Positions 40,956 to 47,868 of a DNA stretch of 64,000 nt are shown here, piece after piece (position 1 is the stretch's first letter; every line of letters begins with the position of its first letter). Source of the stretch: Streptomyces sp. TLI_053 (lineage in GTDB: Bacteria; Actinomycetota; Actinomycetes; Streptomycetales; Streptomycetaceae); the NCBI RefSeq assembly GCF_900105395.1, contig NZ_LT629775.1:1-64000 (forward strand), given 5' to 3'. Both the position numbers and the translations under genes were made by a program. A model generated the notes under the pieces. That model saw nothing but the letters and a program-made list of their open reading frames with translations, was not told where the DNA came from and did not search any database.

Positions 40956-42544
40956 GTGTCCTCGTTGCTCTCGGGGTCGGTGGCCGGGTGTGCGGTCGGC
41001 TTGTTGCCGAGCGGGGTGGTCCAGTGGGCGGACGGTTGGGGCAGTGGGATGTAGTCGGGCAGGGCTTCGCCGGCCGTGTCGTGGGCGTTGAGTTCGCGCA
41101 GTTCGCGGGTGGCTTCCTGGTGGGTGATGGTGAGCAGGTGCCTGGGCGGGGCGGGCTGGGTGAGTGCGGCGAAGCGTTCGTTCCTGCTCTTCTCTGCGTC
41201 GCGGAGGCGGGATCGCAGGCGGTCGGCTTCGCGTGAGCGGGCGTTGAGGAGCGCGCGGACTTCCTTGGGGGTGGCCTGGTCGGCGGGTCGGGCCTGGCCG
41301 AGGTGTCGACCGGTGGCGGCGTCGTAGAGTTCGATCTCGTCCTCGTGGTGGGGCATGTAGCGCAGGTGGACCTTGCGGCCGACCTGGGTGGTGGGGGTGT
41401 GCATCCAGGGGGCGGTGTAGTCGCGGTTGCGCCATCGCACGCCGGCCGGGTGGATGGTCAGTGCGTTGCCGTGGCGGGCGAGGGTGAAGGTGTGCACGTC
41501 GGTGGGGCTGACGTCCCAGACCGGGGAGAGGTCTTCGTTCCATGCCTGGGCGGGGGTGCGCCCGCCCATGGTGGGGATGGTGTGCTCGGTGTTCCAGCGG
41601 GTGACCCATTCGCGCAGCATGAGGACGAAGGACTCCAGGGTGAGCAGGTGTTCCGGTTCCTTGTTCTTGCGTCGTGGGGCGGCGGGGTCGTGGGTGTAGC
41701 CGGGCAGGCCCTTGAAGAGCATGTCCTTGACGGCGCCGTTGACGGCTTCGACGTGGGGTTTGAGGTCGGGGCGCCGGGGCGGCAGTCTGACCAGTTCGAC
41801 ACCGAAGGCCGCGAGGGCCTGGCCGACCGCGTTGGAAAGGAAGTCCTTTCCGCCGTCCACGCGGACGCGGCCGGGCAGGCCGCCGAAGGGGCCGTGGCCC
41901 GGGGTGCGCAGCAGGGCGTCGCGCAGGGCGAGGAGGATGCTTTCGCTGCTTCCGTACTGGGGGCTGACGGCGAGTCCGCAGATGGCGTTGGTGGCGGCGT
42001 CGACGAACCAGGTGATCCAGGGCTTGCGGACGATGCGGTTGTCGATGACGACGCGGACGCTGGCTTCGACGTGGTCGGTCTCCCAGTACTGGTTGCGGTG
42101 GCCGCGGGGGCGGGTGCCGTGGAGGTCGTGGCGGCGGCGGGCTTGTTCGCCGCCGGCCAGGCCTGCGCGTTGGCCTTTGGGGATGTCGTGTTCGACGGCG
42201 CGGTAGAAGGTGGCCCGGGAGGGCAGGGGTGGTGTGTCTTGGGGGGTTTCGTCGCGGAGTTCCTGGTAGGCGGCGGCGACGTTGCCGCGGTGGCGGGCGA
42301 TGGCGGTGTGCATGTCGGGGGTGAGGGTGAAGCGGTCGCGGGTGGTGGGGGTGTAGTGGCCGTGGTGGGTGCGGGCGTTGGCGATCCAGCGGTGGACGGT
42401 GCGGGGGGTGACGCCGAAGGTGGCGGCGGTGAGGCTGATGTGGGTGGCGGTGAGTTGGCCTTCGGCGTGCAGGTGCAGGAGGCGGCGTACGCCGGCTGCG
42501 CGCAGTTCGGTGGTGCTCGGCTCGGGCGGGAGTGGTGGGTTCAT
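40952..42544 (-). CDS. Mu/Tn7 (TnsB)-type DDE transposase
   Basis: 530 residues. N-terminal helix-turn-helix region (ISLTAATFGVTPRTVHRWIA) and a second DNA-binding segment. The retroviral-integrase catalytic core has Asp157 (YWETDHVE), Asp230 (RVRVDGGKDF) and Glu266 (LKPHVEAVNG), a perfect DD(35)E. A Mu-type beta-barrel C-terminal domain follows (VHTFTLARHGNALTIH, RKVHLRYMPHHEDEIELYD). It starts 27 bases after the cas6e stop and overlaps the AAA+ gene. No tnsA-like endonuclease gene is adjacent, which would favour replicative (cointegrate) transposition unless another nuclease acts. Confidence 0.9.
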   Translation of the reverse strand: MNPPLPPEPSTTELRAAGVRRLLHLHAEGQLTATHISLTAATFGVTPRTVHRWIANARTHHGHYTPTTRDRFTLTPDMHTAIARHRGNVAAAYQELRDETPQDTPPLPSRATFYRAVEHDIPKGQRAGLAGGEQARRRHDLHGTRPRGHRNQYWETDHVEASVRVVIDNRIVRKPWITWFVDAATNAICGLAVSPQYGSSESILLALRDALLRTPGHGPFGGLPGRVRVDGGKDFLSNAVGQALAAFGVELVRLPPRRPDLKPHVEAVNGAVKDMLFKGLPGYTHDPAAPRRKNKEPEHLLTLESFVLMLREWVTRWNTEHTIPTMGGRTPAQAWNEDLSPVWDVSPTDVHTFTLARHGNALTIHPAGVRWRNRDYTAPWMHTPTTQVGRKVHLRYMPHHEDEIELYDAATGRHLGQARPADQATPKEVRALLNARSREADRLRSRLRDAEKSRNERFAALTQPAPPRHLLTITHQEATRELRELNAHDTAGEALPDYIPLPQPSAHWTTPLGNKPTAHPATDPESNEDT

Positions 42545-42571
42545 GGCGGTTTCCGGTGGGGGGTCGGGTGG

Positions 42572-43210
42572 TCAGGCAGGGGCGAGGGTGAGCAGGCCGG
42601 CGCCGTGGGCCTTGCCGCGTCCGATGCCGTGGGTGAGGGCGGTGTGCAGGAGGGCGGGGTCGGTGATCAGGGCGGTGCCGTCGAAGCGGGTGAGGCTGTG
42701 GTGGGGGCCGGGGGTGGTGTAGTCGCGGCGGAAGCGCAGGCGGGTGGCGGTGGTGGTGCGGATGTCGAGGCCTGCGTGGGTGGCTTTGCGGCGCCACCAG
42801 GCGAGGGCGTCGTCGCCGTGCAGGGCGGTGAGGGTGCCGCGTTTGGCAGTGCCGTTGCGGACCTGTTCGGTCATGCGGTGTGCGACGGGGTTGGCGGTGA
42901 TGCGGTAGTGGACGGGCAGGCCGGGGGTGAGGGCGTTGAGCATGGGGGTGAGGTCTTTGGTGGTGCAGGTGCCGTAGCCGTTGGGCAGGGCGCTCAGGTC
43001 GGGGTGTACGGCGGTCTGGACGAGCAGGGTCGGGGTGTTGTCCTCGTCGAGGCGGAAGAGCAGGCCGGCGTCCTTGCGGGGGGTGGGTCCGGTGCGTTCG
43101 GGGATGAGGCGCATGAGGGTCTTGTGGAGGCTGTCGGCGGCCCTCAGGTCGGCGCGGGCGGCGTTGTGGTGCGGGTTGAGGCGGATGAGGGTCAGGGTGT
43201 GGGCGGCCAT
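42572..43210 (-). CDS. cas6e: Cas6e (CasE) CRISPR RNA endoribonuclease
   Basis: 212 residues from ATG 43210. The N-terminal ferredoxin-like domain carries the conserved His29 (LHKTLMRLIPE). The middle has PVHYRITANPVAHRM, and the C-terminal glycine-rich loop is GIGRGKAHGAGLLTLAP. It cuts pre-crRNA within the repeat and stays bound in Cascade. It overlaps the cas5e end by 19 bases, and the transposase gene follows directly. Confidence 0.93.
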   Translation of the reverse strand: MAAHTLTLIRLNPHHNAARADLRAADSLHKTLMRLIPERTGPTPRKDAGLLFRLDEDNTPTLLVQTAVHPDLSALPNGYGTCTTKDLTPMLNALTPGLPVHYRITANPVAHRMTEQVRNGTAKRGTLTALHGDDALAWWRRKATHAGLDIRTTTATRLRFRRDYTTPGPHHSLTRFDGTALITDPALLHTALTHGIGRGKAHGAGLLTLAPA

Positions 43211-43995
43211 GCGGGGTCCTTGTGGAGGTAGGCGGTGAGAGTGTCGATGGGGCGTTTTCCGGCGTACAGGTGGGCGGGGAGGTGTTCGGTGGTGCGCCAC
43301 AGGGGGCGGGCGAGGTAGGTGCGGTGTTCGGTGCGCCAGTCGGTGGGTTCGGCGGCGAGTTCGTTGTCGGGAGAGGTGTGGGGGTGGTCGGTGGGGGGTG
43401 TTTCCGACCAGAGGATGACGGGTGCGGTGGGGCCGGTGGGGGGTGTGGGCCAGCTGACGGGGGCGCGGGTGAGGAGTTCGGTGATCGGGTCGGGCAGGGG
43501 CGGGCCGAGGACGAGGGGTTCGTCGGGGATGCAGGCGCGGCGGCCGAGGAAGGGCGCGTGGGCGGGGTTGTCGAGGGCGTCGGCGATGTCGTCGATGAGC
43601 GGGTCGGGGCCGGTGACGGCGACGGTGAAGACGGCGCCGGCCAGGTAGTGGCGGCGGGAGACGAGTGTGGCTGCCTGGGCTGTGCGCTTGCTGCCGTTGG
43701 CCAGGTACAGGCGTTTGTCGGGCGGGTGGCCGCCGCCGACGGTGTGGTAGTCCTCGTGGGGAGTGCCGGGGTTGTCGACGCGGACGGTGAAGGTCAGGTC
43801 GTGGTGGCTGGGCCGGCCGGGCAGCTGCTCGTAGGGGGTGAGGGCGTTGTCGCGGGTGCGGCCCTGGGCGGCGGTGATCAGGCCGATGAGGCCGGAGCGG
43901 GTGGGGTGAAGGGCGGTGTCGCGGTGGTGCGGGAAGGCCGCGTGCTGGCCCCAGGCCTGCCACACGCCGGCCAGGCGCAGCAGCAGGCCGCTCAT
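43192..43995 (-). CDS. cas5e: Cas5e (CasD) Cascade subunit
   Basis: 267 residues. The typical opening SGLLLRLAGVWQAWGQ is followed by TRSGLIGLITAAQGR, then YHTVGGGHPPDKRLYLANGS with VSRRHYLAGAVFTVAV. It binds the 5' handle of crRNA. The start overlaps the cas7 stop by 4 bases (ATGA). A longer-than-usual variable loop occupies residues 175-225. Confidence 0.93.
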   Translation of the reverse strand: MSGLLLRLAGVWQAWGQHAAFPHHRDTALHPTRSGLIGLITAAQGRTRDNALTPYEQLPGRPSHHDLTFTVRVDNPGTPHEDYHTVGGGHPPDKRLYLANGSKRTAQAATLVSRRHYLAGAVFTVAVTGPDPLIDDIADALDNPAHAPFLGRRACIPDEPLVLGPPLPDPITELLTRAPVSWPTPPTGPTAPVILWSETPPTDHPHTSPDNELAAEPTDWRTEHRTYLARPLWRTTEHLPAHLYAGKRPIDTLTAYLHKDPAWPPTP

Positions 43996-45146
43996 GCGGT
44001 GTCCCGGGTGTGGGGGTAGGCGGTGGCGGTGACGGCGGCGGTGAGGTGCTCGAAGGAGGGGTGGTGGGTGCCCAGTTCGGTGATGGGGGTGTCGAGGGTG
44101 CCGGCGTGGCCGTGGGCGTGGCGGTGGCGGGTGCCGATGAGGCGGTCGACGGCGGTGGCGTAGGAGGCGAGTGCGTCGCGGGCGGGTTGGGTGTAGCCGC
44201 CGCGGGGGTGGGCGGTGACGGGTTGTTCGAAGGCGGCGCTGTAGGAGACGGGTCGGCGTTCGCGGATCGTGTAGTGGACGAGGTCGGGCAGGCTGTGGTG
44301 GGCGGTGGCGGTCTTCTTGGCCTGGGGCAGGGTCATGAGGTAGGCGTCGGTGAATGCGGTGAGCACGCGGCGGGCGCGGTCGATGTCGGCGTTCAGGTTG
44401 TCGAGCAGGCCGGTGAGGTTGACGGTCGCGTAGCGGTAGAACAGGCCGGTGGTGAGGAAGGCGGTCTGCAGGTGGGCGCTGCCGCTTTCGCCGGGCCGGG
44501 GCCAGTCCTCGACACTGGTGAAGTAGTCCGGCTGGAGGTCGGCCTTGTGGACGGTGAAGGCGGGGGCCATCTGCAGGGCTGCTTCGACATGGGCGTCGGG
44601 CAGTTCGGCGTGCATGCGGCCCAGCAGGGCGATGCTGTCGGTGCGGCGGGTGAGGATTCCGGCGATCTTCTTGGTGGGCAGCAGGGCTTTCAGGGCGGGT
44701 TTCTTGGTGGCCGCGGTGTAGTCGGTGTGGCCGTCCTCAAGGGCGGTGCGGTGGTCGGTGCACAGGTCGGCGAGGGCGTCGGTGATGTCGGCGGGCACGT
44801 AGGCCAGTGCGAGGGTGCGGCCGTTGTTGGCGGGGTCGGTCTTGAGGCCGCCGGTGGTGGCGCTGCGGGCGACCTGGGCGCCGGCGAAGGCGGCGAGGTC
44901 GGCGGGCCAGCCCCGGGCGAGCAGGTGTTCGGCGAGGACGGCGGGCAGTTGGCGGGTGCGGGCGGCGGGTTCCTTGAGTTCTTCCTCGATGTCGAGGCGG
45001 ATGACGCGTTTCCATGCTTGGCTGGAGACCATGGCGCGGGTGGTGTTGCCGACGTCGATGGTCTTCGGTTCCTGGGCGTCGTTGCGGTTGAGGTTGGCGG
45101 CGGGGACGGCCTGCAGGACGTGCAGGTCGAGGAAGCGGTGGCGCAT
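43992..45146 (-). CDS. cas7e: Cas7e (CasC/Cse4) Cascade backbone subunit
   Basis: 384 residues, opening HRFLDLHVLQAVPAANLNRN and then PKTIDVGNTTRAMVSSQAWK, the conserved RNA-binding N-terminus. Later FLTTGLFYRYATVNLTGLLD and RPVSYSAAFEQPV are typical. Multiple copies coat the crRNA. It overlaps the cse2 stop by one base (TGATG). Fully intact. Confidence 0.94.
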   Translation of the reverse strand: MRHRFLDLHVLQAVPAANLNRNDAQEPKTIDVGNTTRAMVSSQAWKRVIRLDIEEELKEPAARTRQLPAVLAEHLLARGWPADLAAFAGAQVARSATTGGLKTDPANNGRTLALAYVPADITDALADLCTDHRTALEDGHTDYTAATKKPALKALLPTKKIAGILTRRTDSIALLGRMHAELPDAHVEAALQMAPAFTVHKADLQPDYFTSVEDWPRPGESGSAHLQTAFLTTGLFYRYATVNLTGLLDNLNADIDRARRVLTAFTDAYLMTLPQAKKTATAHHSLPDLVHYTIRERRPVSYSAAFEQPVTAHPRGGYTQPARDALASYATAVDRLIGTRHRHAHGHAGTLDTPITELGTHHPSFEHLTAAVTATAYPHTRDTA

Positions 45147-45742
45147 CAGGTCGGGTCCTTCACGGTGTCGAGGCGCAGGTAGAAGTTGTCGAGCCAGCGG
45201 GTGCCGACCTGCCCGGCGGTGTGGGCGCGCACGGCCAGGTCGTCCAGCAGGACGGCCCAGTCGGGGCGCAGCCCTGCGGCGGCGAGGCGTTCGGCGAGGG
45301 CGGGCAGACGGCGGTGGGTCTGGTCCTCGCCCAGACGCACGAGGACCTTGAGGTCGTCCTCGGTGCGGCCGGGGTTGAAGCCGTGGTCGCGGGCTGCGGT
45401 GGCCAGGGTCGTCCCGAGGTCGGGGCGCCGGCGCCACGCGGGGGTCCGGTAGGGGTCCTCCCCCGTGTCCGCGGCGGGGGTGGTGTTCTCGTCGAAGGGG
45501 TCGGTAGCCGCGGGGACGGTGGGGGTGGTCAGGGCGATGAGGGCGGCGACGGTGTAGTGGGCGCGGCGTGCCCCGTGGCCGCGGGTGAGGCGGCTGAGGT
45601 GGGGTGTCAGGTCGAGGCAGTCCTCGACGGGCCTGCCCCGGCCTCTCTTCAGGACGGCGCGGATGCCGGGCCGGGTGCACAGGGCAGCGATGTCGGTGAC
45701 GAAGTCCTGGCAGTGGCGGCGGTGCTCGGGTGCGGTGGCCAT
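45146..45742 (-). CDS. cse2: Cse2 (CasB, Cas11e) Cascade small subunit
   Basis: 198 residues from ATG 45742, coupled to cse1 by TGATG. All-helical, with CTRPGIRAVLKRGRGRPVED near the start and DDLAVRAHTAGQVGTRWLDN, FYLRLD near the end, which match the Cse2 pattern. Stabilises the R-loop. Confidence 0.9.
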   Translation of the reverse strand: MATAPEHRRHCQDFVTDIAALCTRPGIRAVLKRGRGRPVEDCLDLTPHLSRLTRGHGARRAHYTVAALIALTTPTVPAATDPFDENTTPAADTGEDPYRTPAWRRRPDLGTTLATAARDHGFNPGRTEDDLKVLVRLGEDQTHRRLPALAERLAAAGLRPDWAVLLDDLAVRAHTAGQVGTRWLDNFYLRLDTVKDPT

Positions 45743-47310
45743 CAGCTCCCCTTGGGCAGGCGGGCGCCGGCGAGGCGCAGCGTGGTCGTGGCGGTGGTGC
45801 GGGCTCGGGCGGCTGCTCTGTGCTGGATCACGGCGCTGTCGGTGGCCTGGCGCAGGGCGGTGATCGCGTCGTGGGCGAAGGCGGGGCCCACCGGGTGGTC
45901 GGTGTCGTGCAGCAGGCGCCAGAACGTCTTCTCCGCGAGTGGCCAGTACGCGGCGCCGGCGCGCTCGGCCCAGCGGCTCCTGCGTGCGGGTCGGCTGCTC
46001 CTGTTGGCGCCGGGCGGGGTGGTGGTGTCCTTCCATGCCTGGTTGGCGGCCCTGGTCAGAGCGTGCGCGATGTCTTCGGCGGTGCGGCAGCAGTCGGCGA
46101 TGCGCTGGGCGCGCCCGGGGTCGTTCTCCTGGGCCCAGGCGAGCAGTGGTGGGGTCAGCGCGGTGTACCAGCCGTAGTCGACGCACTGGTGGTCCTGGTG
46201 GAAGCCGTGGACCCGTACGCGCAAGGTGTCGCGGACGGTGGCGGGGAGGTCGTTGAGGGTGTCGAAGACCTGTGGCCTGCGGGTGCGGGCGCTCTCGTCG
46301 GGGGCCAGCAGCAGTGCTTCCAGTTCCCGCCACCAGGCCCGTCCGGTGTCCGCCCGGCGCGCTGTGCAGCGTTTTTCGGGGTCCTTGGCGGTGGGGTTCA
46401 GCTGCAGGACGACGTAGGGGTCGAGGGCCGTGGGTTTGGGGTGGCGAGTGGCCCAGGCCAGGTGCGCGTCGGTGACGGTGGTGCCGTCGGGGCCGGGGAC
46501 GAGCAGGAGCGCGTGGCGGGAGCGGCCGGTGAGCAGCCGGCCCGGCCAGGTGACCGGGGCCGGCGGGGCCATCGGGTCCGGCAGGTCCTCTTCCTCCCAC
46601 GGGCTCAGGTCGACGGCGGGGTGGTAGTCGCCGTGGAACGCCGGTATGCCCGCCAGGAGGGTTTCGTACAGGGTGCGGCCCAGCGGGTGGAAGGAGACGG
46701 TGCCGCGCAGCGGTGCGCTGGTGAGTTTGTTGTTGCGGTAGGTGCCGACCGTGCGGGGTTTAGCGGCGCCGGAGCGTCCGTAGAAGTGGTGGAGCAGTAG
46801 GTGCTGGACGGCCTCGGCCGTGGGGAGGGGGTGGGGTGCGGCGTCGGTGTGGGGGCCGAACCAGGCGAAGTTGTTTCCCGTGGCGCGGCCGAGGACGAGG
46901 GTGTTGATGCCGGCCGGGTCGCTCTGGTGGGCCAGTCGCGGGTCCTGCAGCCAGGGGCGCTCGGGGTGGAAGGCGTCGAGGCGGTGCTCGTGCCGGTCGA
47001 AGTAGGCGTGGACCTCCTTCGGATCGAAGCGGTCGGTGTTCTCGAGCAGGTCACGGCGCAGCCGGTTCCACCGCGACGCGCTCAGGTCGGTGTCGTCCAG
47101 GGCGCAGATACGGGCCGCGATGGCGCTCGCCACGCGCAGGACCGCGGAGGCAACGGGCGGGATCGCGAACGCCAGGTCGTCGAACTCGTGCGCGCGCAGG
47201 AGGAGTTCACGCAGTCCGACGTGCTCGTAGGCGGTGCGGGTGCGCACCGGGATCCAGGGCCGGTCGGCGACACTGAAGGACGGCGGATCGGGGGCGGCGG
47301 TGCTGGACAC
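45742..47310 (-). CDS. cse1: Cse1 (CasA, Cas8e) large subunit
   Basis: 522 residues from GTG 47310 (GGAG 9 bases upstream; the frame runs on to 47520 but that leader is non-coding in character). It opens SFSVADRPWIPVRT, then GLRELLLRAHEFDDL, NNFAWFGPHTDAAPHPL, LHHFYGRSGAAKPRTVGTYR. The C-terminal four-helix bundle ends AHALTRAANQAWKD...FWRLLHDTD. It recognises the PAM and recruits Cas3. It is the first gene of the cse1-cse2-cas7-cas5-cas6-transposase-AAA operon. Confidence 0.93.
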   Translation of the reverse strand: MSSTAAPDPPSFSVADRPWIPVRTRTAYEHVGLRELLLRAHEFDDLAFAIPPVASAVLRVASAIAARICALDDTDLSASRWNRLRRDLLENTDRFDPKEVHAYFDRHEHRLDAFHPERPWLQDPRLAHQSDPAGINTLVLGRATGNNFAWFGPHTDAAPHPLPTAEAVQHLLLHHFYGRSGAAKPRTVGTYRNNKLTSAPLRGTVSFHPLGRTLYETLLAGIPAFHGDYHPAVDLSPWEEEDLPDPMAPPAPVTWPGRLLTGRSRHALLLVPGPDGTTVTDAHLAWATRHPKPTALDPYVVLQLNPTAKDPEKRCTARRADTGRAWWRELEALLLAPDESARTRRPQVFDTLNDLPATVRDTLRVRVHGFHQDHQCVDYGWYTALTPPLLAWAQENDPGRAQRIADCCRTAEDIAHALTRAANQAWKDTTTPPGANRSSRPARRSRWAERAGAAYWPLAEKTFWRLLHDTDHPVGPAFAHDAITALRQATDSAVIQHRAAARARTTATTTLRLAGARLPKGS

Positions 47311-47868
47311 GGGACGGCTCCACAGGTCGGCGCGGGGGCGCGGCAGGAGAGGTGGACAGGGGTGGAGTGTGCGGGCGGCGCACCGCCGGGGACGCATGCG
47401 CGGCACGCGCCGGGAGGGGGGCGGCGGGCATCCCCACACCGAGACGCATACCCGGCCGCCGTCACCGCTCGGCACGGGGCGTGCGACGCAAGTGCGGTAT
47501 CCGAAGCAGGCGGAACACATCCATCGCTACTGCTGATATTTCGTCAGATCTGTTCTGCAGCAAGGGAACAGTGAGGATTTCCGGTCGTGCTCCGGCTCGA
47601 CTGTGCCCGCTGCGCCAGCCAACCACGGCCCTCCCGGCAATGCACAACCGGTGAGAATTATGTGACTTACAGTCGTCATATGGGGTAAGGTGTCCCGTTC
47701 ACGGCGCCCAGGCACCCGCCCCATGCCGGTCACACCGTCGTGCACGCCGCGCGGGCGCGGCCCGGACACGGGTCCGGGTCCCACTCCTCCTTCCCCCGGC
47801 GCTGCGGCGCACCGCGGGCCGGCGCTCCCGTCGGGTTCGAGGCCACGTCGAACAAGGACCGGCCCCGG
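47311..47868 (-). promoter_or_regulatory. Cascade operon leader between cas3 and cse1
   Basis: This 558-base interval holds no supported gene. Its middle (about 47520-47700) is clearly AT-richer than the surroundings and includes GAGAATTATGTGACTTACAG and GATATTTCGTCAGATCTG. It is likely the operon promoter, and possibly a transposon-end or regulatory site. I saw no cas1, cas2 or array here. Confidence 0.5.

Noticed and set aside
41303..43231. Plus-strand 640-codon frame across the transposase and cas6e
   Set aside because: Mirror frame of two overlapping real genes; Gly/Val repeats without domains.
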